A stretch of 64,000 nucleotides of DNA from Christensenella sp. UBA7703 (GTDB lineage Bacteria; Bacillota; Clostridia; Christensenellales; CAG-138): contig DLGD01000007.1 of assembly GCA_002482505.1 (NCBI GenBank), forward strand, positions 1-64,000, written 5' to 3'. A program made the translations under genes and the position numbers. Shown here one piece after another: positions 46,633 to 55,947 of this stretch. Positions within the stretch are counted from its first letter, which is position 1. Each line of letters begins with the position of its first letter. The notes under the pieces were generated by a model. It had not been told where the DNA came from. It did no database searches and saw only the letters and a program-made list of their open reading frames with translations.

Positions 46633-47994
46633 ATGGAGACAAAACCGGTCGTTTCACGGCCGATGTTTACAAACGCTGCTCTTCGTCAGCTCATCATACC
46701 GCTCCTGCTTGAGCAACTGCTGGCCATGACGGTCGGCCTTGCCGCTGTCGTCATGATTACAAAAGTTGGCGAAGCGGCTGTTTCCGGTGTTTCTTTGGTC
46801 GATTCGCTCAATGTGCTTGTCATCAGCGTTCTCTCTGCGCTCTGCACGGGTGGTGCGGTCGTTTGCGCGCAGTATATCGGCCGTCGTGAACCGGAAAACG
46901 CGAGGACATCCGCGCGTCAGCTCGTCTACATCGCGTTGATCTTCTCCATTGCGGTCGGCGCCGTGCTGCTCTGCGCCCCGCGTTTTTTTATTCGTATCAT
47001 CTTCGGCGCAGTGGAGGAAAGCGTTGCCGAAAGCGCGAGAACATACCTTGTCTTTAGCGCGCTGTCCTTCCCTTTTCTTGCGTTGTACAATGCCTGCGCC
47101 GCGCTCTTCCGCGCAATGGGCAATTCGCGGATTTCGTTGTATGTTTCTCTGGTGATGAACATCGTCAACGTCTCCCTCAACGCGCTGTTTCTCTACGGGC
47201 TGCACTATGGCGTGCTCGGCGTTAGCATCTCCACCGCGGTAGCCCGCGCGGTGGCGGCGCTTCTGATGCTCCTGCTCATCCGTGAACAGGGAAACGTCAT
47301 CTATCTTCGCAATCTCTTTCCGGTTCGGTTTGAACGGACAATGGTGCAGAGCATTCTCTCCATCGGCGTGCCGAACGGCCTTGAAAATGGCATGTTCAAC
47401 TTCGGCAAACTCCTCGTTCAAACATTGGTTGCCTGGCTTGGCACTTCCGCCATCGCGGCAAACGCGATCATCGGCAGTATCTTCAACATCACGGTCGTCC
47501 CCGGCATGGGTATGAGCCTCGCAATTTTGACTGTGGTTGGCCAGTGCATCGGAGCCGGCGATTATGAGCAGGCGGTCCGCTACGCGAAGAAGCTGATGGT
47601 CATCACCTATCTATTGATGATCGCGGTCAATCTACCCTTATTGCTCTTTTCAAAGCCGGTACTCGAGTGGTTTTCACTCAGTCAGGATGCCACAACCATC
47701 GCAGCAAAAGTGTTGCCAAGCCTCGCCATCTCCTGCTGTATCATCTGGCCGCTTTCGTTCGCGTTTCCAAACGTACTGCGCGCCGCAGGAGACGCGCGCT
47801 ATACTATGATCGTCTCCGCCTCTACGATGTGGATCGTGCGCTTTGGGTTAAGTTATCTGCTTATCAAGCAGTTTCACGTCGGCCTTGAGGGTGTTTGGTA
47901 TTGCATGATGATCGATTGGTTTGTGCGATCCGTCTTCTTTTTCTTCCGATATCGCAACGGAAAATGGAAAACAAAAACCGTTCTACGCACATAA
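46633..47994 (+). CDS. MATE-family efflux transporter
   Basis: A 453-residue membrane protein with 12 helices in two similar halves, as in MATE (NorM/DinF-like) multidrug and metabolite exporters. It begins with RQLIIPLLLEQLLAMTVG and has the middle-domain VPNGLENGMFNFGK. The substrate cannot be told. The ribosome binding site is poor. It lies between darA and the PPTase gene, which starts 23 bases after it. Confidence 0.9.
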   Translation: METKPVVSRPMFTNAALRQLIIPLLLEQLLAMTVGLAAVVMITKVGEAAVSGVSLVDSLNVLVISVLSALCTGGAVVCAQYIGRREPENARTSARQLVYIALIFSIAVGAVLLCAPRFFIRIIFGAVEESVAESARTYLVFSALSFPFLALYNACAALFRAMGNSRISLYVSLVMNIVNVSLNALFLYGLHYGVLGVSISTAVARAVAALLMLLLIREQGNVIYLRNLFPVRFERTMVQSILSIGVPNGLENGMFNFGKLLVQTLVAWLGTSAIAANAIIGSIFNITVVPGMGMSLAILTVVGQCIGAGDYEQAVRYAKKLMVITYLLMIAVNLPLLLFSKPVLEWFSLSQDATTIAAKVLPSLAISCCIIWPLSFAFPNVLRAAGDARYTMIVSASTMWIVRFGLSYLLIKQFHVGLEGVWYCMMIDWFVRSVFFFFRYRNGKWKTKTVLRT

Positions 47995-48017
47995 TCATCC
48001 TTTGAAAGGAGCCGCCC

Positions 48018-48647
48018 TTGGTCGAGCTGTTTGCCGCAAACATTCATCAGATTGCCCCGCGTGCGGGAGAGTTGATCGCACTTGTCGACCAGGAACGGCA
48101 AGCGCGCGTTCGCGCCTTTGGCGATTCCCGCAGCGGGCTTCGGACACTCGCAGCCGGGCTCTTGCTCTACGCGATCTTTGGCGAACAAACGAGCCACCCG
48201 CATTTTGAGCGAGGCAGGCGCGGAAAGCCCGTTCTTCCGGATCACGCGCCGTTCAACATCACCCACGCGGGAGATTATGCCGTACTTGCGCTCTCCAAGC
48301 AGAACGTCGGTGTTGATTTGGAGCAGTTTCGTCCGCTTGACTGGCGACGGATTGCGGAACGTTTTTTTCATCCTGAGGAGCGCGCTTTCCTTTCGCGTTC
48401 GCAGGAACCGGAAAAGGACTTTTTTCGCATCTGGACACTCAAGGAGAGCTATCTCAAGGCGGAGGGCACCGGGTTTTCGGTCTCCCCCGCATCCTTTGCG
48501 GTTCTGCCGTCCGGCGAATCGTCCGCAACGTTTTTCGGTGAAACCAACTATCGTTTTGAGCAGCTGTCAGCATTCCCCGGCTATTGCCTGAGTGTTTGCT
48601 CGCTGGAAGATACTGTTTCGCCAAGCGTCATCTTAAAAGAATTCTAG
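48018..48647 (+). CDS. 4'-phosphopantetheinyl transferase (Sfp type)
   Basis: Transfers phosphopantetheine from CoA to a carrier protein. The 209-residue protein has the two Sfp signatures, VGVDLEQFRP (Asp and Glu bind magnesium) and FFRIWTLKESYLKAEGTG. It starts with TTG, with AAAGGAG 6 bases before. No carrier protein, fatty acid or polyketide gene is nearby, so its partner is unknown. Probably cotranscribed with the MATE gene. Confidence 0.9.
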   Translation: MVELFAANIHQIAPRAGELIALVDQERQARVRAFGDSRSGLRTLAAGLLLYAIFGEQTSHPHFERGRRGKPVLPDHAPFNITHAGDYAVLALSKQNVGVDLEQFRPLDWRRIAERFFHPEERAFLSRSQEPEKDFFRIWTLKESYLKAEGTGFSVSPASFAVLPSGESSATFFGETNYRFEQLSAFPGYCLSVCSLEDTVSPSVILKEF

Positions 48648-48662
48648 AAAACATGCCAAATA

Positions 48663-48697
48663 CAAGCATGCCGCCCAGAATCGGGCAGCATGCTTTT
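48663..48697. terminator. Bidirectional terminator, PPTase and holin genes
   Basis: AAGCATGC-C-GCCC-N6-GGGC-A-GCATGCTT followed by TTTT, between converging genes. Confidence 0.85.
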
Positions 48698-48707
48698 TGC
48701 CATGATG

Positions 48708-49109
48708 TTATTCTGCCGAATTGGACTGCTGTTTGATGCGCTCAATCCAGCTTTCCCCAACGCCAAGGATCAACCCTTCTACATCCACCGAAGCCGCTTG
48801 CAGCAGCGTATAGGCGGGAGTTGAGAGCTTTTCGACTGTTTTATCGAGCAGCTTTTCGCGCAAGCTTGCAACCTCTTTGTCCGTGAGCTTGCCATCCTCG
48901 TTTGCGGCTTTCCAATCGCCCACAAAGGTCTGCTGCAATTCCCCGACCGTGATCTTTGCCGCGCGGATGAGTTCTTTCTGCGCATCGTTGATGTTTTTCA
49001 GGTTTGCATTTTTGCCAAGTTGGAGCGATAGATACGTGCCCAGTACGCCGATAAGCGTAATCAGCAGCGTCGCCGCAACCTGCATACCATATTCCATGAG
49101 TCGTTCCAT
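48708..49109 (-). CDS. Phage holin-like protein (LL-H type)
   Basis: A 133-residue protein: one membrane helix at about 9-28, then a long helical Lys/Glu-rich region (KNANLKNINDAQKELIRAAK) and a C-terminal helix, the layout of phage LL-H type holins. AGGAG lies 8 bases before the ATG. It is the last gene of a three-gene lysis unit with the two genes above. No phage structural gene is near. Confidence 0.75.
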   Translation of the reverse strand: MERLMEYGMQVAATLLITLIGVLGTYLSLQLGKNANLKNINDAQKELIRAAKITVGELQQTFVGDWKAANEDGKLTDKEVASLREKLLDKTVEKLSTPAYTLLQAASVDVEGLILGVGESWIERIKQQSNSAE

Positions 49110-49136
49110 TTTTGTCTCTCCTTCAAATCATTTTCA

Positions 49137-49388
49137 TTAAGTTTCTTCTATCACGCGGATGCGTGCTTCATGATCGCTGATGAGAACCCCCTGTTCACGC
49201 GCGTTCTGCCAAAGATGTTCATGCGCGCTGCGGTTACTCACCGTAAGGCAGTCCGTGGTTTTCTCCAAGTGTTCCATCGCCGTTGTCAGCCGCGAGATTG
49301 CCTGTGTGAGTTTGATCATTGGCGCAATCACAGCGGAAAACAGCGCAACCAGCGTGGCGATGACGCCAACGATATCCCGTTGTTGCAT
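49137..49388 (-). CDS. Small membrane protein of the lysis cassette (holin/XhlA-like)
   Basis: An 83-residue protein with a hydrophobic N-terminus (about 5-25) and a coiled-coil-like rest (LTQAISRLTTAMEHLEKTT). Such proteins, like XhlA, assist holins in phage lysis units. AGGAGG lies 8 bases before the ATG. It lies 27 bases before the holin and just after the endolysin gene. Confidence 0.7.
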   Translation of the reverse strand: MQQRDIVGVIATLVALFSAVIAPMIKLTQAISRLTTAMEHLEKTTDCLTVSNRSAHEHLWQNAREQGVLISDHEARIRVIEET

Positions 49389-49400
49389 GTCGATTTCCTC

Positions 49401-50285
49401 CTAATACCAGCTTGTGTGCAAGAAGGATGTCCATGCGCCAAAGCGGTCCTCCCTGTCCTTGACAAAGTTCCAGCCGCGCCTTGCATTCAGCCGCGTAAGT
49501 TGGCACCCGTACGCTCCGCCCATCCATTCCACCGCATATCCGCCCCCAACATATAGCCCGATATGGCCGCTTTTGTGGAGCAGATCGGCAGACTTCAGCC
49601 CCTCCGGCTCAACCGCTTTCATCGACTTGCTTGACGCAAAACCATCCGCCGCGAGATCAAACGCGGGTTTCACAACGCCCGCGTGCCGTAGGAGCCCGAC
49701 GATACCGCCGGAGCAGTCCGCGCCGGTGATGCTTGGGTTCTCGCGCACTGCTCGCTCCATCATCTCCCGTCTGCCGCCGTCATAAAACTCCGGCTGCCGT
49801 TTTGCGCCGCTTTGAATGCGCGTAAGCGTGATCACGTTCGGCGCAAGATCGGCGTTGTAGAGATTTCCGCCGCGAATATAGAGGCTGAGCGGATACGTGC
49901 GCGGCTTTTGAGCGTCATAAGCAAATTGCAATGCGTCAAGTACAATTGCGCGGCGGATTTCGTTCACGTTCTCCAGATCGATACAAACCGAGGCAAGCGC
50001 CGTTTCGCCGATGTTCGGGACGTCTTCGCTGCCCGCTTGAACAGGCTTCGGAACTGCTTCCTCTGGAAACAATTCGGCATAGGTCAGCGGGCCCACAATT
50101 CCGTCTGCAATCAATGCGTTTTGTGCCTGGAAAACTTGCACCGCGCGCTGCGTATCCCTCCCAAACGTGCTGGTGGTCACCTGTGTGATGTGCGGTTCAT
50201 AGCAGCCGAGCGCAAGCAGCCGCTGTTTGATGCGAAGCACGTCCTCACCTGTGCTGCCAAAGCGCAACGTTCTCGTTAGACTCAT
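49401..50285 (-). CDS. Cell wall hydrolase: peptidoglycan-binding plus NlpC/P60 domain
   Basis: A 294-residue protein without a signal peptide, as in phage endolysins. N-terminal peptidoglycan-binding domain type 1 (about 8-75, with LRIKQRLLALGCY and ADGIVGPLTYAEL), a linker, then an NlpC/P60 cysteine peptidase: Cys191 in ITGADCSGGIVGLLR and His241 in KSGHIGLYVGGGYAVE. I chose the ATG at 50285 with AAAGGAGGG upstream. First gene of the lysis unit. Confidence 0.88.
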   Translation of the reverse strand: MSLTRTLRFGSTGEDVLRIKQRLLALGCYEPHITQVTTSTFGRDTQRAVQVFQAQNALIADGIVGPLTYAELFPEEAVPKPVQAGSEDVPNIGETALASVCIDLENVNEIRRAIVLDALQFAYDAQKPRTYPLSLYIRGGNLYNADLAPNVITLTRIQSGAKRQPEFYDGGRREMMERAVRENPSITGADCSGGIVGLLRHAGVVKPAFDLAADGFASSKSMKAVEPEGLKSADLLHKSGHIGLYVGGGYAVEWMGGAYGCQLTRLNARRGWNFVKDREDRFGAWTSFLHTSWY

Positions 50286-50388
50286 GCCGCGCCCTCCTTT
50301 CCGCATTTCTTCCCGCAGAATGCGAGTTGTGGACGCGATCTTGCCATGTTGCCGGGCTCCGTTGACACAAGGAAAACCGAAACAACGA

Positions 50389-50436
50389 AAAAAACTGGCA
50401 TCGATTCCTCTTTCCGGGGTATCCGATACCAGTTTG
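50389..50436 (-). terminator. Terminator of the YbaK-GNAT gene
   Basis: On the minus strand AACTGG-N-ATCG, an inner hairpin, CGAT-N-CCAGTT followed by TTTTT. Confidence 0.75.
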
Positions 50437-50517
50437 TATGATTTTCAGCGAAATAATTCTAAGAAAAAAGATTATAAGAATGTAGAAAGCATATTTTTTG
50501 ACAGAATGACTGTTTCA

Positions 50518-51462
50518 TCACAAGTCAAAACGAAAATAGCAATGCGGGCTTGTTTCTCCGAGGCGATAGAGCGAGCTGTAGTTTGGCGGAACGCGCGTTT
50601 CCAGGAGTACTCCATTCAAACCCTCCAATGTTTTTCGTGAGGGGATGTTGTCCTCCCGGCAGGAGATCATGACATACCGCATGCCGTGCGCGCGAGCGAT
50701 TTCAAAGACAAGCTTGCATGCTTTTCTTGCATAACCGTTGCCGCGGTAGTCTTCCTTCACACTATAACCGATGTTCCCGCCAAAATAGAGATTACGCACG
50801 TATCCCAAGCGCAGGTCGATCTCGCCAACCGTCGTTTCGTCGCTCAATCGGACGATGTCAAAATGATACGCGGGCACATACCCCTTTGTCTCATCTGCGA
50901 CAGAAACAGAAGCGATGCGCAGCGTGATTTCGCCGTCCGAAGGCATCTGCCTTTCCTGCTTTGGCACATTGTCGATTGCCGGATCGTTCTGCTGCTCCCA
51001 ATCCTTGCATACATCCACCCAGCCGCATGCGCGGCTATAGCGGAGGAGCTCATCCTGCGTGACCTCGATTGCGCTGTTGGTACTACCGCAGGCGGGAAAA
51101 ACGGTTGCGAAGCGCTTTAATGAAACGTCCAGATAAGCCGGTGTTCCCTCCGGCAGCGCAAACGGGCAAACACCGCCGATTTCACTTCCTGTCAGGCGAA
51201 GTACGTCTTCCGGCGAAAGCATTTTTGCCTTACGCTCGAACTGTTCTTTAAACTTGCGGTTGTCAATCCGCGCATCGCCCGCGGTGACAATCAGCACACA
51301 TCCTTCCCCCATCTCAAACGAAAGCGTCTTTGCAATGCGCGCCGGGCGCACGCCAAGCGTTTCCGCCGCGAGTTCTACCGTTGCAGAGCTGGTCTCAAAC
51401 TCCCAAACGCGCTGTTCAAGATTCATCGTGCGAAAATATGCCTTGACCCGTTCGATTGACAT
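50518..51462 (-). CDS. YbaK/aminoacyl-tRNA editing domain fused to GNAT
   Basis: Residues about 15-155 form a YbaK/ProX-type editing domain, which clears wrong amino acids from tRNA (family motifs TLSFEMGEGCVLIVTAGDARIDN and SEIGGVCPFALP). Residues about 178-314 are a GNAT acetyltransferase with YSVKEDYRGNGYARKA. The two are normally separate proteins. I chose the ATG at 51462 with AAGGA upstream. The 314-residue protein may join deacylation and acetylation of the released or charged amino acid; this is inference. Confidence 0.85.
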   Translation of the reverse strand: MSIERVKAYFRTMNLEQRVWEFETSSATVELAAETLGVRPARIAKTLSFEMGEGCVLIVTAGDARIDNRKFKEQFERKAKMLSPEDVLRLTGSEIGGVCPFALPEGTPAYLDVSLKRFATVFPACGSTNSAIEVTQDELLRYSRACGWVDVCKDWEQQNDPAIDNVPKQERQMPSDGEITLRIASVSVADETKGYVPAYHFDIVRLSDETTVGEIDLRLGYVRNLYFGGNIGYSVKEDYRGNGYARKACKLVFEIARAHGMRYVMISCREDNIPSRKTLEGLNGVLLETRVPPNYSSLYRLGETSPHCYFRFDL

Positions 51463-51586
51463 GATACAGTATCCTTCTTTTTCATTTAAACGCATATAAA
51501 AAAATCGACGTTTCGTCTATCGTAAAGACTTCCGCGCCGATTTGCAAGTGTTTGATTGGCTTCATTAGTGAAACGTGATCATTGCC

Positions 51587-52780
51587 TCATGGCGTTTCGT
51601 TGTTCCGGCTGTGGCGTAAATACTCAAACAGAGTAAAGTACTTTCTGCCACAATACGGTGTTTTTGCCGCACGCAGTTCATAGGAATTGCCGTCTACAGA
51701 AAAGACCATCTTGTATACGCCGACCAACGCCATACTACTGATTTGATGCAGTGAAAAATGCTGATCTCCAACTGACAAGGTTCGTTTCGTCATCACCAAC
51801 CGTGCCGTTTCCAGTACGCGGTCTTTGTGTCCGGCACCAACGGCGATGAGCGTCACCCCATCGTCCGAGTACGCAATCTCGTCGTCCTGCCGTTCGGACG
51901 CATATTCTGCCACGCGCGTGTCCTGCCAATAGTCCCAATCGCGTACGGTGGTAAACGGCGGTTCCGGATCGTTCTCCTCGACCTTTTCGAAGAAGCCTGT
52001 CTGCGTGTAGCGAACCCGCATCCCGCAGGAGCAGGAAAAGATGTCCTTTGAGCTATGCAGCGTGCCCGTTTCCCCGCACTTCGGGCAGAAATAGAGCGCG
52101 TTCTGGAGGCCTTTTGCGAGGTCTTTGCCTTTGTAGCGATACGGAGATGACATCGCCAACTGCCGCTCAAATGCATCCTCCATGATGTCTTCACGGATTC
52201 GGTCATTGACTTCTTCTGGGGACATCTGCTTGAGCTGCTCCGGCGTATAGACATGGACCACATATCCGCGCATATACCCTTTCCGGGTTGATCGGCTCCA
52301 GCGTGGGGTGGTGAGATAGCCGCCTTCAAAACGGTAGGTGACAAGCGACGCCCCGCTCGCCTTTGCGAGTTTTCCTGTTGCGGGAAAGACCGGACCGGTT
52401 ACGCCATTATAAGAACGGTTGCCTTCCGCAAAGAGGCAAACATTTGTGCCTTTTTTGATGGTACGGATGATGTTTAGCGCGGCTGCCGCATCCGTCGTTC
52501 CCTTGACCCGCGCAATCGGCGCAAAAAAATAGACAAGCAGCCAGGAAAGGAACCCCTTCCGAAACACGTGCTCACTTGAAACGAAGTACATATGCTCCGA
52601 AAAACTCATCGCAATCAGCGCGGGATCCAGTTCTCCGTTGTGATTTGCGGTAATCAGAAACGGGCCTTTCCCAACGATCGCCGGTTCGGGATGAAATCCG
52701 TAGATCGATTTCAGAATTCCGCCGAGGGTTGCCTTGCAGAAGCGAAACACGCGTTTGTGCCGCGCAAGAGCCTGTTCCAT
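51587..52780 (-). CDS. PlsC-like acyltransferase with a zinc-ribbon domain
   Basis: The first 200 or so residues are a 1-acylglycerol-phosphate acyltransferase domain: NHNGELD (HX4D-type catalytic motif, NHxxxxD), EGNRSY and the hydrophobic stretch FLSWLLVYFFAPIARVKG. Then FCPKCG and CSCG (about 229-255) form a likely zinc ribbon, followed by a beta-rich region of about 130 residues that I do not recognise. The extra part is unusual for the family. It has its own promoter. Confidence 0.85.
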   Translation of the reverse strand: MEQALARHKRVFRFCKATLGGILKSIYGFHPEPAIVGKGPFLITANHNGELDPALIAMSFSEHMYFVSSEHVFRKGFLSWLLVYFFAPIARVKGTTDAAAALNIIRTIKKGTNVCLFAEGNRSYNGVTGPVFPATGKLAKASGASLVTYRFEGGYLTTPRWSRSTRKGYMRGYVVHVYTPEQLKQMSPEEVNDRIREDIMEDAFERQLAMSSPYRYKGKDLAKGLQNALYFCPKCGETGTLHSSKDIFSCSCGMRVRYTQTGFFEKVEENDPEPPFTTVRDWDYWQDTRVAEYASERQDDEIAYSDDGVTLIAVGAGHKDRVLETARLVMTKRTLSVGDQHFSLHQISSMALVGVYKMVFSVDGNSYELRAAKTPYCGRKYFTLFEYLRHSRNNETP

Positions 52781-52809
52781 GCCATCACCGCCTTGTTTTC
52801 GATGACTTT

Positions 52810-52839
52810 ATTATACCGCAGGCAAACTGCGCATCGCAA
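52810..52839 (-). promoter_or_regulatory. Promoter of the acyltransferase gene
   Basis: On the minus strand TTGCGA (52834-52839), 18 bases, TATAAT (52810-52815). Confidence 0.6.
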
Positions 52840-52873
52840 GTAAACCGCACTTGTATTGAAGTTGACGAATACG

Positions 52874-54685
52874 TTACATTTGGGCTTGCGGTTCGCTTGT
52901 CTCCTGTTCGGATGCTGCGGTCTCTTCCAGCGCCTGCGCTGTGTCGCCCTGCGGCTTCGGCGCGTCACTGAGTTGCGCGTTGACAGCACAAATCCGCGTT
53001 TTATCCATCTTCACGACCTCACGATCGTAGGTGATGAACCCGTTCGTCTCCTGTTCCACATCCGAAAGTTGAGTGTAAATCGCGGCAGAAAGCCCCTTTT
53101 CCTTTGCAGAAATCACCTCGCGCGCATAGAGCGTTTCAAATGCTTCCGTCAACGCGTCAGAGGATGAAAACCGTTTATAGCCAAATTCTTTCTGTGAAAA
53201 ACTGTGCTCCGGAATATGCTGGCTGTAACCGCCAAATTCGCTCAAAACAACCGCGCGCCCGCTTGCGTCCAGAGAAAAGCGATACGGTTTATAGTAGACA
53301 TGGAGACTCTTGACATCTCCGCCTTTTTGATCGTGCCAGCCGCTGGCGTGGTCTATCGTGCGCGTGCCATCCAGCGCACGGATCGCGTCTACCGCTTTAT
53401 TCGCGTCAAATTGTCCCCAGCCCTCGTTGAACGGAACCCACATGGCAATGCACGGGCAGTTATAGAGAAGCGATACCGTCTCGTGCAGCTCGCGCTGGTA
53501 TGCTTCCCTTCCGCGCACTTCCTCCCGCGCAAAATAGGCATAGTCGCTGTCCGGATGTGAATTTCCAAAGATCAGCGGCAGTGAGATCGCGGCTTTCCCG
53601 TAGATCCCGCCGCCATTGACCATATCCTGCCAAACGAGCATACCAAGTCGGTCACAGTGATAATACCAGCGAAGTGGTTCAATCTTGATATGTTTTCTCA
53701 GCGTATTAAACCCCAGCTCTTTCATCAGCTGAATGTCTTGTACCATCGCTTCATCGCTCGGTGGCGTATACAGCCCGTCAGGCCAGTAGCCTTGGTCCAA
53801 TACCCCGTTATGAAAATACGGTTTGTTGTTCAGAAACAGGCGCAAAATCCCCTGTTCGTCTTGTTCGACGGAGAATTTTCTCATCGCAAAATAACTCTCC
53901 ACAACATCCCGCTCAAACGTCATCGTAAACTCGTATAAATTCGGCTCTTCCGGGCTCCATGGCGAAAAATGCTCCATCGGCAGACGCAGAGGCGTTCCGC
54001 TGAGAAACACGGTTTCGTTGCCAAGCAATTGTAGGATGCCTGCACCGCCGCAGTTTGTCCAGACGGTGAACTCAACAGCACTCTGGTCAAAGAGCGGAGT
54101 AATGACCACGCTTTCAATGCGCCTCTTTGGCGCGCGCTCCAACCAAACTGTCTGCCAGATGCCGCTCTGTGGGGTATACCAGATTCCGCCGGGCTTGCTG
54201 CTCTGTTTCCCGCGCGACCAGCAGGCGGTGTCCGTTTCGTCCCGCACGCGCACGATCAGCTCGTTTGCAATGCCGTTGACCCACACTTCGCTGAGCACGA
54301 CAGAAAACGGCAGATAACCGCCCGCATGATGCGCAAGGGTAACGCCGTTTAGCCGTACCTCGGCAAATTGATCCACCGCACCAAAGTGCAGAATCAAATC
54401 CTCCGTGTTTGCGTCAAATGCAAGAGGCGCTTCTATTTGCCTTCTATACCAGAGACAATCCTTTTCTTTGAGCGTCCGGTTCACGCCGGAAAGCTCGCTC
54501 TCCGGCGAAAACGGCACAAGAATATTTCCTTCAAAGCGCTCCGGCGGCGTTTGCAGGGTATTAGCAGAGATCGCATATTCCCACACGCCGTTGAGTATTT
54601 CGCAATTGCTCCTGCGAAACTGCGGGCGCGGGTAATCCGGCAGAATGTGCTCCTTATCGAGTGCTTTACCCCATTTTGTCAGCAT
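52874..54685 (-). CDS. Glycoside hydrolase family 2 (beta-galactosidase/glucuronidase-like)
   Basis: A cytoplasmic 603-residue GH2 protein without a signal peptide. Order: sugar-binding jelly roll (about 1-180), Ig-like domain (about 185-275), TIM barrel (about 280-565). Catalytic acid is Glu421 in PFNEGWGQ and the nucleophile is likely Glu483 in VLSEFGGY. The C-terminal tail (about 575-603) is rich in Gln, Glu and Ser and low in complexity. The sugar specificity is unknown. GGAG lies upstream of the ATG. Single gene. Confidence 0.92.
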   Translation of the reverse strand: MLTKWGKALDKEHILPDYPRPQFRRSNCEILNGVWEYAISANTLQTPPERFEGNILVPFSPESELSGVNRTLKEKDCLWYRRQIEAPLAFDANTEDLILHFGAVDQFAEVRLNGVTLAHHAGGYLPFSVVLSEVWVNGIANELIVRVRDETDTACWSRGKQSSKPGGIWYTPQSGIWQTVWLERAPKRRIESVVITPLFDQSAVEFTVWTNCGGAGILQLLGNETVFLSGTPLRLPMEHFSPWSPEEPNLYEFTMTFERDVVESYFAMRKFSVEQDEQGILRLFLNNKPYFHNGVLDQGYWPDGLYTPPSDEAMVQDIQLMKELGFNTLRKHIKIEPLRWYYHCDRLGMLVWQDMVNGGGIYGKAAISLPLIFGNSHPDSDYAYFAREEVRGREAYQRELHETVSLLYNCPCIAMWVPFNEGWGQFDANKAVDAIRALDGTRTIDHASGWHDQKGGDVKSLHVYYKPYRFSLDASGRAVVLSEFGGYSQHIPEHSFSQKEFGYKRFSSSDALTEAFETLYAREVISAKEKGLSAAIYTQLSDVEQETNGFITYDREVVKMDKTRICAVNAQLSDAPKPQGDTAQALEETAASEQETSEPQAQM

Positions 54686-54723
54686 ATGCAGTCTCCTTCG
54701 GTTCGTAAATAGTGTATGTCGTT

Positions 54724-55902
54724 TTATTCTCCCGCACGGATGCTGGATTTGTCAACCTCAATCACAGCATAGCAGTTCCCTTCCAACGCATGGATGCGCT
54801 CGGAAATCGCTCTCTTTACGGCCTCGTCCGTCAACGAGAATTCAAACGGGACGACAACGTCAAACACGAGATTTGTGTGCGTTGATCCGGGCACCACGCG
54901 AAAATCGTGCAGGGTCAGCCGCGGATCAAGCTCTGCCAATATCGTCTGCGTTTCGGAGCGGAGGCGGTTTGTCTCCGTGTTGTTCGTCTCTACCGGGTCC
55001 ATATGGATGACCGCTTCACAGCCGCATTCCTTGCGTAAAAGCTTTTCGAGGTTATCGACCGTGTCATGCAGCAAAATCATATCCCCGTCGGCAGGGACTT
55101 CTGCGTGCAGCGAGATCATGCGTCGACCGGGGCCGTAGTCATGCACCACAAGATCGTGCACGCCGATGACGCCTTCTTGTTCAAGCACGATCTGCTCGAT
55201 CGTTTCAACAAACTCACGCGTCGGCGGCTGCCCAAGCAGCGGACTGATTGTCTCTTTTGCTGCGCGAATCCCTGTGTAGCCGATGAACATCGCAACCAGC
55301 AACCCTGCATAACCGTCAATTTTCCAGCCCGTCCATTTACCAATCAGCATAGAGAGCAGCACCATTGAAGTTGCCGCCACATCGGAAAAACTGTCCATTG
55401 CGGTCGCCCGCATCGCAGCGGAATCAATCTTCTTGCCGATACCACGATTGTAGAAGAACATATAGAGTTTGGTCAGAATGGAAGCAAGAAGAACACCCAG
55501 CGCGAGAAACGAAAACGTAACCGACTCCGGGTGGATAATTTTTTCGACAGAAGTTTTTGCAAGCTCAAAGCCCATCAGCAGGATCGCCATCGAAACGATC
55601 AGCCCGGCGATATATTCAAACCTTCCGTGCCCGAACGGGTGTTCCTTGTCTGCTTTGGCGTCCGAAAGCCGGAAGCCGACCAGCGTGATGGCGGAGCTTC
55701 CCGCATCAGAAAGGTTGTTGAATGCATCCGCCGTAATGCCGATGCTGCCGGTCAGCGTACCTGCGATCAACTTTCCCGTGAAAAGCAAGATATTAAAGAC
55801 GATTCCAACAGCGCCGCATAGCATTCCATAACGCAGCCGCACGGTGGGAGATGCGAAATTTTGATTGTCTTTGATGAAAAGTCTTGACAGAAAGTTAATC
55901 AT
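54724..55902 (-). CDS. Cation diffusion facilitator family transporter
   Basis: Exports divalent metals (Zn, Fe, Mn, Co) against protons. 392 residues with six helices; metal sites DAFNNLSDAG (about 58-67) and DSFSDVAAT (about 170-178), plus HPFGHGRFEYIAG typical of the FieF/MamB branch. A C-terminal cytoplasmic dimer domain contains LHDFRVVPGSTHTNL. The Asn/Asp pattern in the first site is close to manganese- and iron-type members. GGAGG lies 5 bases before the ATG. Confidence 0.92.
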   Translation of the reverse strand: MINFLSRLFIKDNQNFASPTVRLRYGMLCGAVGIVFNILLFTGKLIAGTLTGSIGITADAFNNLSDAGSSAITLVGFRLSDAKADKEHPFGHGRFEYIAGLIVSMAILLMGFELAKTSVEKIIHPESVTFSFLALGVLLASILTKLYMFFYNRGIGKKIDSAAMRATAMDSFSDVAATSMVLLSMLIGKWTGWKIDGYAGLLVAMFIGYTGIRAAKETISPLLGQPPTREFVETIEQIVLEQEGVIGVHDLVVHDYGPGRRMISLHAEVPADGDMILLHDTVDNLEKLLRKECGCEAVIHMDPVETNNTETNRLRSETQTILAELDPRLTLHDFRVVPGSTHTNLVFDVVVPFEFSLTDEAVKRAISERIHALEGNCYAVIEVDKSSIRAGE

Positions 55903-55947
55903 ACGATCCTCCAGCGAGTTGCTGCCTAACCGGAACTAGGAAAAGTT

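Noticed and set aside
48708..50285. Complete prophage
   Set aside because: Only lysis genes are found; neighbours on both sides are ordinary cellular genes.
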